From NCBI RefSeq assembly GCF_040187885.1, contig NZ_JBDPLH010000020.1, forward strand, positions 1 to 16,201: a DNA stretch of 16,201 nucleotides. Reading direction: 5' to 3'. The position numbers and the translations under genes are program-made. The notes below the pieces were generated by a model. The model did no database searches and was not told the DNA's origin. It saw only the letters and a program-made list of their open reading frames with translations. The stretch is from Roseateles_E cavernae (GTDB lineage: Bacteria > Pseudomonadota > Gammaproteobacteria > Burkholderiales > Burkholderiaceae_C). Below, in pieces: positions 1 through 7,170 of this stretch (positions are counted from its first letter, which is position 1; each line of letters starts with the position of its first letter).

Positions 1-41
1 GGTTATGAGCCCAACGAGCTACCAGACTGCTCCACCCCGCG
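1..41 (-). tRNA. Initiator tRNA-fMet (CAT), copy 3 in transcription order, cut by window edge
   Basis: This is the 5' part of an initiator tRNA: acceptor 5' strand, D arm and anticodon arm through the CAT anticodon. It is identical to the corresponding part of the two complete copies to its right. The T arm and the 3' end lie outside the window. It follows a rho-independent terminator at 91-118 on the same strand. Confidence 0.93.
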
Positions 42-90
42 ACTGTTCTTGCTTAACGTCGGACCCGCATATCGCGTCTACCGCGCCGAC

Positions 91-118
91 AAAAAAAGCC
101 GCTCAAAGACAAGCGGCT
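91..118 (-). terminator. Rho-independent terminator between tRNA copies
   Basis: On the minus strand a perfect 7-bp stem (97-103 paired with 112-118, AGCCGCT/AGCGGCT, 8-nt loop) runs directly into seven consecutive U (91-97). It sits 15 bp beyond the 3' end of the tRNA at 134-210. Confidence 0.85.
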
Positions 119-133
119 CTTCTTAATGTTCCC

Positions 134-210
<77 letters not shown>

Positions 211-259
211 ACTGTTCTTGCTTAACGTCGGACCCGCATATCGCGTCTACCGCGCCGAC

Positions 260-287
260 AAAAAAAGCCGCTCAAAGACAAGCGGCT
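260..287 (-). terminator. Rho-independent terminator after promoter-proximal tRNA
   Basis: Exact copy of the terminator at 91-118, shifted by 169 bp. The stem is 266-272 with 281-287, followed on the minus strand by seven U (260-266). It lies between the first and second tRNA copies, so it should stop transcription from the promoter at 392-420 unless there is readthrough. Confidence 0.85.
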
Positions 288-302
288 CTTCTTAATGTTC
301 CC

Positions 303-379
<77 letters not shown>

Positions 380-391
380 ACTGAAGCTAGC

Positions 392-420
392 AGTATAGCG
401 CAGTTCGGTGACTTCGTCAC
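392..420 (-). promoter_or_regulatory. Sigma-70-type promoter for the tRNA-fMet array
   Basis: Minus-strand -10 TATACT (392-397, 5/6 to consensus) and -35 GTGACG (415-420, 4/6), separated by 17 bp. The -10 ends 13 bp before the 5' end of the first tRNA (379), a normal distance for a stable-RNA gene. It lies just downstream of the rplQ terminator, so the tRNAs form their own transcription unit. Confidence 0.75.
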
Positions 421-441
421 CATTGCTGCGGGTACAGACGT

Positions 442-468
442 AAAAAAGGCCAGCATCAAGCCGGCCTT
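442..468 (-). terminator. Rho-independent terminator ending the alpha operon
   Basis: On the minus strand a 9-bp stem with one G·U pair (460-468 paired with 446-454, 5-nt loop) is followed by six U (442-447). It lies 50 bp downstream of the rplQ stop and separates the ribosomal protein cluster from the tRNA promoter. Confidence 0.88.
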
Positions 469-518
469 CTCTGGGCGAACGCTCCGACCGGGGCGGCTGG
501 AGCGCAAGCGCTGTCGAT

Positions 519-908
519 TTACTCGACGGCTTCGCCGGCGGTCTCGCCTTCGGCGCGGTCAACCAGCTCCACATAGGCCATCGGCGCGTTGTCGCCAACA
601 CGGAAGCCCATCTTCAGGATGCGGGTGTAGCCGCCCGGACGCGCCTTGAAACGCGGGCCCAGTTCGTTGAACAGCTTGGTGACGATGTCGCGGTCACGCA
701 GACGGTCGAAAGCCAGGCGGCGATTGGCCAGCGTGGGTTCCTTGGCCAGGGTGATCAGGGGCTCGACGACGCGACGCAGTTCCTTGGCCTTGGGGACCGT
801 GGTCTTGATGGCTTCGTGCTGCAGCAGCGAGACGCACATATTGCGCAGCATTGCCTTGCGGTGTTCGCTGGTGCGGTTGAGCTTACGGAGGCCGTTACGG
901 TGACGCAT
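519..908 (-). CDS. rplQ: 50S ribosomal protein L17
   Basis: A 129-residue protein with the typical L17 opening (MRHRNGLRKLNRTSEHRKAM) and the RVGDNAPMAYVEL ending motif at about residues 102-114. It then has a short acidic Ala/Glu tail similar in size to E. coli L17 (127 aa). L17 binds 23S rRNA in the large subunit. It is the last gene of the alpha operon, 104 bp after rpoA, and has its own AAGGAA ribosome binding site ahead of an ATG. A terminator follows at 442-468. The 104-bp gap (909-1012) contains the palindrome GGTGCACC but no convincing promoter. Confidence 0.98.
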   Translation of the reverse strand: MRHRNGLRKLNRTSEHRKAMLRNMCVSLLQHEAIKTTVPKAKELRRVVEPLITLAKEPTLANRRLAFDRLRDRDIVTKLFNELGPRFKARPGGYTRILKMGFRVGDNAPMAYVELVDRAEGETAGEAVE

Positions 909-1012
909 GGTGCTATTCCTTTCCTAGAGTAATCCCAGCAGCCGTATCAGGTACTGCCCGGGTGCACCGGATGAAGCGGGTCAGCGCCCCATCCTTCTTC
1001 TTCAAAAACTAA

Positions 1013-2002
1013 TTAACGCTTGTCCAGACCTTGCGGCGGCCAGTTTTCCAGGCGGGCGCCCAGAGTCAGACCGCGCGAAGCGAGGACTTCCTTGATTTCG
1101 TTGAGCGACTTGCGACCCAGATTCGGGGTCTTCAGCAGCTCGGTCTCGGTGCGCTGGATCAGGTCGCCGATGTAGTAGATGTTCTCGGCCTTCAGGCAGT
1201 TGGCCGAACGAACGGTCAACTCGAGCTCATCGACAGGGCGCAGCAGGATCGGGTCGAAGCTGCTGGAGCGCTGGGCCGGCTGGTCGAAGGCATCGACCAG
1301 GTCGGTGCCCTGCAGCTGTGCGAACACGGCCAGCTGCTCGACCAGGATCTTGGCCGAAGCACGGATCGCTTCCTCGGGCGAGATGGCGCCGTTGGTTTCG
1401 ATTTCCATGACCAGCTTGTCCAGATCGGTACGCTGCTCGACGCGGGCGTTCTCGACGGCGTAGCTGACGCGGCGCACGGGCGAGAACGAGGCGTCCAGCA
1501 CGATGCGGCCGATGCTCTTGGTCGGCTCGTCGCCATAGCGGCGCATCGTACCCGGCACATAGCCGCGGCCCTTCTCGACCTTGATCTGCATATCCAGCTT
1601 GCCGCCTTGCGACAGGTGGGCAATGACGTGCTCGGGATTGATGATCTCGACGTCGTGCGGGGTCTGGATGTCGGCAGCCGTGACCGGGCCTTCACCTTCC
1701 TTGCGCAGGACCAGGGTCACTTCTTCACGGTTGTGCAGGCGGAACACCACGCCCTTGAGGTTCAGCATGATGTGAACCACGTCTTCTTGCACACCGTCGA
1801 TGGCCGAGTACTCGTGCAGCACGCCGGCAATCGTCACTTCAGTCGGCGCGTAACCCACCATCGAGGACAGCAACACACGGCGCAGGGCATTGCCCAGGGT
1901 GTGGCCATAACCGCGCTCGAACGGCTCCAGCGTCACCTTGGCGCGATGGCCGCCCAGGGGCTCCACATTGATGGATTTGGGTTTCAGCAGGTTTGTTTGC
2001 AT
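1013..2002 (-). CDS. rpoA: DNA-directed RNA polymerase subunit alpha
   Basis: At 329 residues it matches E. coli RpoA in length. The N-terminal dimerisation domain is at about 1-235, a linker follows to about 248, and the C-terminal domain is at about 250-329. The DNA-contacting patch RSANCLKAEN has Arg265, Asn268, Cys269 and Lys271 at the same numbers as in E. coli. Helix-hairpin residues (TPNLGRKSLNEIKEVL) and the NWPP motif (320-323) follow. It assembles the polymerase core and contacts UP elements and activators. It starts with ATG, with only a weak GA-rich ribosome binding site. It sits in the alpha operon between rpsD (156 bp upstream) and rplQ. Confidence 0.99.
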   Translation of the reverse strand: MQTNLLKPKSINVEPLGGHRAKVTLEPFERGYGHTLGNALRRVLLSSMVGYAPTEVTIAGVLHEYSAIDGVQEDVVHIMLNLKGVVFRLHNREEVTLVLRKEGEGPVTAADIQTPHDVEIINPEHVIAHLSQGGKLDMQIKVEKGRGYVPGTMRRYGDEPTKSIGRIVLDASFSPVRRVSYAVENARVEQRTDLDKLVMEIETNGAISPEEAIRASAKILVEQLAVFAQLQGTDLVDAFDQPAQRSSSFDPILLRPVDELELTVRSANCLKAENIYYIGDLIQRTETELLKTPNLGRKSLNEIKEVLASRGLTLGARLENWPPQGLDKR

Positions 2003-2158
2003 GAGGTCTTTCTTTCAATACCCTCGGTTCGTTACACCGATAAGGCTGAGGGACCAACCGGGCGCGGCCGGAACGGGCCCGGCCCGGACGAGATAAAGCC
2101 GAAGAAAACGGCAAGGCCGAGCGCGCTCCTGACGAGCCGCCCGGCCGGAGCACTTCGA
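2003..2158 (-). other. GC-rich structured rpsD–rpoA intergenic region
   Basis: This 156-bp gap holds several inverted repeats readable as minus-strand RNA hairpins: GGCCGG/CCGGCC (2066-2071 with 2079-2084, 7-nt loop), TCGGT/ACCGA (2024-2028 with 2036-2040), and a GCTCC...GGAGC pair further upstream. None has a proper U-run, and I see no good promoter. The TCGGT hairpin ends about 20 nt before the rpoA start, so it could affect rpoA translation or mRNA processing. The role is not established. Confidence 0.4.
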
Positions 2159-2782
2159 TTAACGCGAGTACAACTCAACGATCAGCGATTCGTTGATCTC
2201 GGCGCCGAACTCGTCGCGGTCGGGAGCCTTCTTGAACACGCCTTCCAGCTTCGTACCATCCACCTGCACCCAGGCAGGCATGCCGATGGACTCGGCCAGC
2301 TTGAACGCGTCAACGATGCGCAGCTGCTTCTTGGCCTTCTCACGCACGGCAACGGTGTCACCGGCCTTCACCAGGTAGGAAGCGATGTTGACCACTTCGC
2401 CATTGACGGTGATGCCCTTGTGCGAGACCAGCTGACGCGCTTCGGCACGGGTCGAACCGAAGCCCATGCGATAGACGACGTTGTCCAGACGCGATTCCAG
2501 CAGTTGCAGCAGGTTCACGCCGGTCGAGCCCTTGCGGCGCTCGGCTTCGGCGAAGTAGCGGCGGAACTGACGCTCCAGCACGCCGTACATGCGCTTGACC
2601 TTCTGCTTTTCACGCAGTTGCAGACCGAAGTCGGAGGTGCGCTGACCGGAGGTGCGGCCGTGCTGGCCGGGCTTCGAATCAAACTTGGCCTTGTCGCTGA
2701 TCGAGCGGCGGGCGCTCTTCAGGAACAGGTCAGTGCCTTCGCGGCGGGAAAGTTTGGCCTTGGGGCCGAGGTAACGTGCCAC
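2159..2782 (-). CDS. rpsD: 30S ribosomal protein S4 (GTG start)
   Basis: A 207-residue S4. The N-terminal part (MARYLGPKAKLSRREGTDLF) is followed by the KPGQHG motif (37-42) and an S4 RNA-binding domain from about residue 97 (SRLDNVVYRMGFGSTRAEAR). It ends in the usual LIVELYSR. It contains no cysteine, so it is the zinc-free type. S4 is a primary 16S rRNA binder; in E. coli it represses the alpha operon. The start codon is GTG, supported by AAGGA eight bases upstream and by alignment of the N-terminus. It is separated from rpsK by 210 bp containing a possible terminator. Confidence 0.98.
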   Translation of the reverse strand: MARYLGPKAKLSRREGTDLFLKSARRSISDKAKFDSKPGQHGRTSGQRTSDFGLQLREKQKVKRMYGVLERQFRRYFAEAERRKGSTGVNLLQLLESRLDNVVYRMGFGSTRAEARQLVSHKGITVNGEVVNIASYLVKAGDTVAVREKAKKQLRIVDAFKLAESIGMPAWVQVDGTKLEGVFKKAPDRDEFGAEINESLIVELYSR

Positions 2783-2880
2783 TTTGCGTGTCCTTGTTCA
2801 ATCTGACGCACAAAATCCGTCGACTTGTGCGCGAGTCTGGCCAGTGTTTTTATCAGCTCAGACGGTGGGCTTATTGAAGT

Positions 2881-2909
2881 GTCGGCCTGCACTCAGGCGA
2901 GGCCTCGAC
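2881..2909 (-). other. Hairpin in the rpsK–rpsD gap
   Basis: Minus-strand GTC-GA-GGCCT pairs with AGGCC-GAC (about 2900-2909 with 2881-2888), giving an 8-bp bulged stem in the leader of rpsD. There is no U-run. It may be part of a structured 5' region for rpsD. A very weak promoter-like pair (TTCAAT, 18 bp, GATAAA) lies just downstream, and I do not call it as a promoter. Confidence 0.35.
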
Positions 2910-2915
2910 TTCAGC

Positions 2916-2949
2916 AAAACGGCCGGCTGGCACTCGCGCGCCAGCCGGC
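2916..2949 (-). terminator. Strong hairpin / probable terminator after rpsK
   Basis: A perfect 10-bp stem, GCCGGCTGGC with GCCAGCCGGC (2940-2949 and 2922-2931), has an 8-nt loop. It is followed on the minus strand by CG and four U (2916-2919). The stem is very stable but the U-run is short, so termination may be partial. It lies 44 bp after the rpsK stop. Confidence 0.6.
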
Positions 2950-2978
2950 TTGGGAAAATCTAATCGGCGATTATCGCA

Positions 2979-2996
2979 CTAAACCAAAAGGTTTAG
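2979..2996 (-). other. Hairpin overlapping the rpsK stop codon
   Basis: CTAAACC-TTTT-GGTTTAG is a perfect 7-bp inverted repeat with a 4-nt loop. The stop codon of rpsK (TAA) lies inside its first arm. It may stabilise the 3' end of the upstream message; there is no U-run beyond it. Confidence 0.5.
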
Positions 2997-3397
2997 ATAC
3001 GACGACGCTTTTGAGGACGGCAACCGTTGTGCGGCACCGGCGTCACGTCAGAGATCGAGTTGATGCGGATGCCCAATGCGGCCAGAGCGCGCACCGACGA
3101 TTCGCGACCCGGGCCGGGGCCCTTGATCTTGACGTCCAGATTCTTGATACCCTGTTCTTGAGCAGCGCGGCCGGCCACTTCGGCAGCCACCTGGGCAGCG
3201 AAGGGGGTCGACTTGCGCGAGCCCTTGAAGCCTTGACCACCGGAAGAGGCCCAGGACAGAGCGCCACCTTGACGATCGGTGATCGTGATGATGGTGTTGT
3301 TGAACGAAGCGTGGACGTGCGCAACGCCGTCGGCAACGTTCTTGCGAACCTTCTTGCGAACGCGCTGGGCAGCCGAGTTATTAGGTGCTTTTGCCAT
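2993..3397 (-). CDS. rpsK: 30S ribosomal protein S11
   Basis: A 134-residue S11 with the conserved AHVHASFNNTIITITD stretch (about 26-41), SRKSTPFAAQ (about 60-69), and the C-terminal TPVPHNGCRPQKRRRI. S11 sits on the platform of the small subunit near the 690 loop and helps shape the mRNA exit region. It follows rpsM by 32 bp, with a ribosome binding site (AGAAGG) ahead of an ATG. Its stop lies in a small hairpin, and a stronger hairpin follows before rpsD. Confidence 0.99.
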   Translation of the reverse strand: MAKAPNNSAAQRVRKKVRKNVADGVAHVHASFNNTIITITDRQGGALSWASSGGQGFKGSRKSTPFAAQVAAEVAGRAAQEQGIKNLDVKIKGPGPGRESSVRALAALGIRINSISDVTPVPHNGCRPQKRRRI

Positions 3398-3429
3398 GTG
3401 AACCTTCTTTCAATGCTGTGGCAGCGTGA

Positions 3430-3795
3430 TCACTTCTTGCCGGTCGCAGCCGACTTGCGCGGACCCTTGCGGGTACGGGCATTCGTGCGGGTGCGTTGAC
3501 CGCGCATCGGCAGGCCACGGCGATGACGGAAGCCGCGGTAGCAGCCCAGATCCATCAAGCGCTTGATGTTGATCGACATCTCGCGGCGCAGATCGCCTTC
3601 GATGGTCATGCGGCCCACTTCTTCACGGATCTTTTCCAGATCAGTGTCGGTGAGGTCCTTGACCTTCTTGTCGAACGGGATGCCGCAAGTTGTGCAGATC
3701 TTCTGTGCGGTCGTACGGCCAATGCCGTAGATCGAAGTCAGACCGATCTCAGTGTGCTTTTGCGGCGGAATGTTGATACCAGCAATACGTGCCAT
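3430..3795 (-). CDS. rpsM: 30S ribosomal protein S13
   Basis: A 121-residue S13. It starts MARIAGINIPPQKHTEIGLT and carries the helix-turn segment YGIGRTTAQKIC (23-34). The rRNA-contacting basic tail includes GLPMRGQRTRTNARTRKGPRK. S13 lies in the head of the small subunit, contacting 5S-associated bridge B1 and the P-site tRNA through the tail. It is the first gene of the classical alpha group, only 34 bp after rpmJ, with AGAGGA ahead of the ATG. No promoter is visible in front of it, so it is probably cotranscribed with the spc genes. Confidence 0.99.
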   Translation of the reverse strand: MARIAGINIPPQKHTEIGLTSIYGIGRTTAQKICTTCGIPFDKKVKDLTDTDLEKIREEVGRMTIEGDLRREMSINIKRLMDLGCYRGFRHRRGLPMRGQRTRTNARTRKGPRKSAATGKK

Positions 3796-3829
3796 GTGCG
3801 TCCTCTAATTCGCTCGTGTCGTGCAGCAA

Positions 3830-3943
3830 TCAGCCCTGGCGCTGCTTGTGGCGGGGATCGGTACAGATCACACGCACCACGCCCTTGCGGCGGATGATCT
3901 TGCAATTGCGGCACATTTGCTTAACGGATGCCGAAACTTTCAT
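3830..3943 (-). CDS. rpmJ: 50S ribosomal protein L36
   Basis: A 37-codon gene. It encodes MKVSASVKQMC, then RNC, and ends RHKQRQG. The zinc-ribbon ligands Cys11, Cys14, Cys27 and His32 are all present, so this is the zinc-binding (C+) form of L36. L36 is the smallest large-subunit protein and stabilises 23S rRNA near the GTPase-associated region. A strong AAGGAG lies six bases before the ATG. It lies between infA (59 bp upstream) and rpsM, the order seen in many betaproteobacteria. Confidence 0.97.
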   Translation of the reverse strand: MKVSASVKQMCRNCKIIRRKGVVRVICTDPRHKQRQG

Positions 3944-4002
3944 GGTCTGCTCCTTGACCTACTCTAAATCGCTCAAACAGCGCGTCCGGGGAATGAACAA
4001 GC

Positions 4003-4221
4003 TCACTTCGCCCGGAAAACGATGCGAGCACGACTCAAATCGTAGGGCGTGAGTTCCACCGTCACTTTGTCTCCAGGCAGGATGCGGATGTAGTGCATCC
4101 GCATCTTGCCGGAGATGTGACCGAGGACCACATGCCCGTTTTCCAACTTCACACGAAACGTTGCGTTGGGGAGATTTTCTTGGATCTCACCCTGCATCTG
4201 AATGACGTCGTCTTTCGCCAT
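4003..4221 (-). CDS. infA: Translation initiation factor IF-1
   Basis: A 72-residue S1/OB-fold protein with MAKDDVIQMQGEIQENLPNA at its start, the central LENGHVVLGHISGKMR and the conserved C-terminal YDLSRARIVFR. It blocks the A site during initiation and cooperates with IF2 and IF3. In E. coli infA is a separate gene; here it lies inside the ribosomal cluster between secY (43 bp upstream) and rpmJ. No clear Shine-Dalgarno sequence precedes the ATG; the start is set by homology. Some Burkholderiales carry a second infA elsewhere, which cannot be judged from this window. Confidence 0.98.
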   Translation of the reverse strand: MAKDDVIQMQGEIQENLPNATFRVKLENGHVVLGHISGKMRMHYIRILPGDKVTVELTPYDLSRARIVFRAK

Positions 4222-4264
4222 GCCGTTCAGGTTCGGTTGGAACCGTTGGTATTACCTCAGCTTG

Positions 4265-5575
4265 TCAGCTGGCCTTGAAATTTGCCTTCTTCAGCAGCGA
4301 CTCGTACTGCTGACTCATCACATAAGACTGCACCTGAGCCCAGAAGTCCATGGTGACCACGACGATGATCAACAAGGAGGTACCGCCAAAATAGAACGGC
4401 ACGTTGTACTTCAGAACCAAAAACTCAGGCAGCAGACAGACGGCGGTGATATAGATGGCGCCGGCCAAGGTCAGTCGCGACAAGATCTTGTCAATATGCT
4501 TGGCGGTCTGATCGCCGGGACGGATCCCGGGGATGAACGCACCACTCTTCTTCAGGTTGTCTGCGGTCTCACGGCTGTTGAACACCAGCGCCGTGTAGAA
4601 GAAGCAGAAGAACACGATGGCAGCGGCGTACAGCAGCACATAGATCGGCTGGCCCGGACGCAGCATGTCAGCGAGGTCTTTCAACCAGCGCAGGCCATCA
4701 CCGGTAGCAAACCAACTCACCACGGTGGTCGGCAGCAGGATGATGGATGACGCGAAGATCGGCGGGATCACGCCCGACATGTTCAGCTTCAGCGGCAGGT
4801 GCGAGCTTTGACCGCCATAGACCTTGTTGCCGACCTGGCGCTTGGCATAGTTCACCAAGATCTTGCGCTGGCCACGTTCAACAAAGACCACAGCGTAGGT
4901 CACACCGATCACCAGGGCCACGATGAAGATAGAAGCAATGATGCTCATTGCGCCGGTCCGCACCAGCTCCAGCAACCCGGCCACCGCACCCGGCAGACCC
5001 GCAGCGATACCGCCGAAGATCAGAATCGAGATGCCGTTGCCCAGACCGCGCTCGGTGATCTGCTCACCCAGCCACATCAGGAACATCGTGCCGGCCACCA
5101 GGCTGGTCACCGCAGTCATGCGGAAACCAAAACCAGGATCAATCACCAGACCCGGCGAGCTCTCCAGCGCCAGAGCAATGCTCAGCGATTGGAAAATGGC
5201 CAGACCCAGAGTGCCGTAACGGGTGTACTGCGTGATCTTGCGGCGCCCTGCTTCGCCTTCTTTCTTCAGCGCTTCCAAGCTCGGCACCACATGCGTCATC
5301 AACTGCATGACGATGGAGGCCGAGATGTAGGGCGTGATGCCCAGCGCCAAGACAGCGAAACGGGACAGCGCGCCGCCCGAGAACATATTGAACAGGCTCA
5401 GGATGCCGCCCTGCTGACCCTTGAAGAGCTGCTGCAGCTGGGCCGGGTCGATGCCGGGCACGGGGATATGCGCCCCGATCCGATACACCACCAGCGCCAG
5501 CAGCAGGAACACAAGCCGACGACGGAGGTCGCCGAACTTGCCGCTCTTGGCCAGTTGGTTTGCGTTGGTTGCCAC
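4265..5575 (-). CDS. secY: Protein translocase subunit SecY (GTG start)
   Basis: A 436-residue inner-membrane protein with about ten hydrophobic segments; the first is near residues 21-40. The plug region follows TM1 (GILSLFNMFSGGALSRF, about 57-73). The conserved loop MWLGEQITERGLGNGIS is at 167-183, and the cytosolic GIRPG loop is at 350-354. It forms the protein-conducting channel with SecE and SecG and works with SecA or the ribosome. The start codon is GTG, with AGGA upstream. It is 21 bp after rplO, the usual end of the spc group. The length is normal (E. coli 443). Confidence 0.99.
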   Translation of the reverse strand: MATNANQLAKSGKFGDLRRRLVFLLLALVVYRIGAHIPVPGIDPAQLQQLFKGQQGGILSLFNMFSGGALSRFAVLALGITPYISASIVMQLMTHVVPSLEALKKEGEAGRRKITQYTRYGTLGLAIFQSLSIALALESSPGLVIDPGFGFRMTAVTSLVAGTMFLMWLGEQITERGLGNGISILIFGGIAAGLPGAVAGLLELVRTGAMSIIASIFIVALVIGVTYAVVFVERGQRKILVNYAKRQVGNKVYGGQSSHLPLKLNMSGVIPPIFASSIILLPTTVVSWFATGDGLRWLKDLADMLRPGQPIYVLLYAAAIVFFCFFYTALVFNSRETADNLKKSGAFIPGIRPGDQTAKHIDKILSRLTLAGAIYITAVCLLPEFLVLKYNVPFYFGGTSLLIIVVVTMDFWAQVQSYVMSQQYESLLKKANFKAS

Positions 5576-5596
5576 TGTGCCTATCCTGTAGCTCGT

Positions 5597-6028
5597 TTAA
5601 GCGACCGTGCCGCCAGCGGCTTCGATGGCTGCCTTGGCACCCGCCGTTGCGCCCACGCCCTTCAGCGTGATCTTGCGGCTGATGGCGCCCGACAGGATGA
5701 CCTTGACGGTCTTCGCCAGTTCGGGAACCAGGCCGACGGCCTTCAGGGTCAGCACGTCGATCTCGTCACCGGCCAGCACCTGCAGATCGCTCAGCGTGAT
5801 CTCGGCGTTGTACTTCAGCGATTGCGACTTGAAACCGCGCTTGGGCAGGCGACGCTGCAAAGGCATTTGACCGCCTTCGAAGCCCACCTTGTGGTAGCCA
5901 CCGGCACGCGACTTTTGACCCTTGTGGCCGCGGCCAGCGGTCTTGCCCAGACCGGAGCCAATGCCACGACCCACGCGACGCTTGGCGTGCTTGGCGCCAG
6001 CGGCAGGCTTGATGGTATTGAGTTGCAT
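5597..6028 (-). CDS. rplO: 50S ribosomal protein L15
   Basis: A 143-residue L15. It starts MQLNTIKPAAGAKHAKRRVG, then has the Gly/Lys-rich extension (GRGIGSGLGKTAGRGHKGQKSR) that threads into 23S rRNA. The segment GGQMPLQRRLPKRGF follows, and then a globular C-terminal domain. It is a late-assembly large-subunit protein. It lies between rpmD (26 bp upstream) and secY (21 bp downstream), as in most bacterial spc operons. Confidence 0.98.
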   Translation of the reverse strand: MQLNTIKPAAGAKHAKRRVGRGIGSGLGKTAGRGHKGQKSRAGGYHKVGFEGGQMPLQRRLPKRGFKSQSLKYNAEITLSDLQVLAGDEIDVLTLKAVGLVPELAKTVKVILSGAISRKITLKGVGATAGAKAAIEAAGGTVA

Positions 6029-6054
6029 CTTCTAGTCCTCAGTTCGTGTGGCGC

Positions 6055-6237
6055 TTACAGCACCTGCACGAGGTAGGCGATCTTGTTGATCATGCCGCGC
6101 ACCGCCGGCGTGTCTTCCAACACGCTGGTGCTGTTCAGCTTGCGCAGACCCAGACCAACCACGGTGGCACGGTGCGAGGCACGGGTACCAATGGGGCTGC
6201 GGACCAGCTTGACCGTCAAAGTTTTCTTGTCAGACAT
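6055..6237 (-). CDS. rpmD: 50S ribosomal protein L30
   Basis: A 60-residue L30 with the ferredoxin-like fold sequence KTLTVKLVRSPIGTR, then GLGLRKLNSTSVLEDTPAVRG and the ending INKIAYLVQV. An upstream in-frame ATG at 6276 would add 13 residues and overlap rpsE. I chose the ATG at 6237 because it gives the family length and has GGAGA a few bases before it. It lies 19 bp after rpsE and 26 bp before rplO. Confidence 0.97.
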   Translation of the reverse strand: MSDKKTLTVKLVRSPIGTRASHRATVVGLGLRKLNSTSVLEDTPAVRGMINKIAYLVQVL

Positions 6238-6256
6238 CAGTCTCTCCAGTGCAGCT

Positions 6257-6775
6257 TCAGTTGAGGATGTCTTCAACTGTCTTGCCGCGCTTGGCTGCGA
6301 CTTGCGCGGCCGTGGTGGAACGCTTCAGAGCGTCCAGCGTGGCGCGAACCATGTTGTAAGGGTTGGTCGAACCGTGGCTCTTGGTCACGATGTCGGTCAC
6401 GCCCATCACTTCGAAGACGGCGCGCATCGGGCCGCCGGCGATCACGCCGGTACCGGCCTTGGCCGGAATCATCATCACGTGAGCAGCACCATGGTCACCG
6501 TTCACGCTGTGGTGAATCGTGCCATTGCGCAGATCGACCTTGACCATATTGCGGCGGGCGGCTTCCATTGCCTTTTGCACGGCGACCGGAACTTCCTTCG
6601 CCTTGCCCTTGCCCATGCCGATACGGCCATCGCCGTCGCCGACCACCGTCAGTGCTGCGAAGGACAGCGTACGACCGCCCTTGACCACCTTGGTGACGCG
6701 ATTGACCGCGATCATCTTTTCCTTCAGGCCGTCGTCATTGCCTTCGGTCTGCGCGCGGGGTTGAAATTTTGCCAT
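6257..6775 (-). CDS. rpsE: 30S ribosomal protein S5
   Basis: A 172-residue S5. The N-terminal dsRBD-like domain contains NRVTKVVKGGRTLSFAALTV (about 25-44) and GDGRIGMGKGKAKEVP. The C-terminal domain has VIAGGPMRAVFE and ending SHGSTNPYNMVRATLDAL, then a short Lys/Glu tail. S5 acts at the mRNA entry site and in translational fidelity; changes in its loop near VKGGRT give spectinomycin resistance in E. coli. The loop looks wild type here. It lies 18 bp after rplR. Confidence 0.99.
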   Translation of the reverse strand: MAKFQPRAQTEGNDDGLKEKMIAVNRVTKVVKGGRTLSFAALTVVGDGDGRIGMGKGKAKEVPVAVQKAMEAARRNMVKVDLRNGTIHHSVNGDHGAAHVMMIPAKAGTGVIAGGPMRAVFEVMGVTDIVTKSHGSTNPYNMVRATLDALKRSTTAAQVAAKRGKTVEDILN

Positions 6776-6793
6776 TTCGTATTCCTTGTTGCG

Positions 6794-7159
6794 TCAGAAC
6801 TGCAGGCCGGCTTCGCGGGCTGCTTCGGCCAGTGCCTTGACTCGGCCATGGTAGGCAAAGCCCGCACGGTCGAAAGCCACCTTCTCGACGCCGGCAGCCT
6901 TGGCCTTCTCGGCGACACGCTTGCCCACCAGGACGGCGGCAGCGACGTTGCCGCCCTTGCCATTGCCACCCAGTTCGGCGCGGACTTCCTTCTCGGCGGT
7001 CGAAGCGCTGGCCAGCACCTTGGTGCCACAGTCGGAAATGACGCTGGCGTAGATGTGCAGGTTGGAGCGGAACACCGTCAGGCGTGCCACGCGCTGGATT
7101 GCAATCCGGGCGCGGGTTTGACGCGAGCGACGGATGCGCTGTTCTTTTTTGGTCAACAT
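6794..7159 (-). CDS. rplR: 50S ribosomal protein L18
   Basis: A 121-residue L18. It has a basic N-terminus (MLTKKEQRIRRSRQTRARI) and the 5S rRNA-binding core RLTVFRSNLHIYASVI (about 26-41). The C-terminal segment has FDRAGFAYHGRVKALAEAAREAGLQF spread over the last 27 residues. L18, with L5 and L25, binds 5S rRNA in the central protuberance. It lies 11 bp after rplF and 18 bp before rpsE. Confidence 0.98.
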   Translation of the reverse strand: MLTKKEQRIRRSRQTRARIAIQRVARLTVFRSNLHIYASVISDCGTKVLASASTAEKEVRAELGGNGKGGNVAAAVLVGKRVAEKAKAAGVEKVAFDRAGFAYHGRVKALAEAAREAGLQF

Positions 7160-7170
7160 TGCGCTGCTCC

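Noticed and set aside
211..259. Promoter in the tRNA spacer (GATATG-like -10)
   Set aside because: The -10 candidate is weak and no -35 fits at 16-18 bp, so I do not call it.
1031..2806. 591-codon open frame on the plus strand
   Set aside because: It runs antisense to rpoA and rpsD, its protein is low-complexity and unlike any family I know, and both opposite genes are certain. Long antisense frames are common in GC-rich coding DNA.
4799..6076. 425-codon open frame on the plus strand
   Set aside because: It is antisense to secY and rplO, rich in His, Gln and Arg as expected from a shadow frame, with no ribosome binding site or domain.
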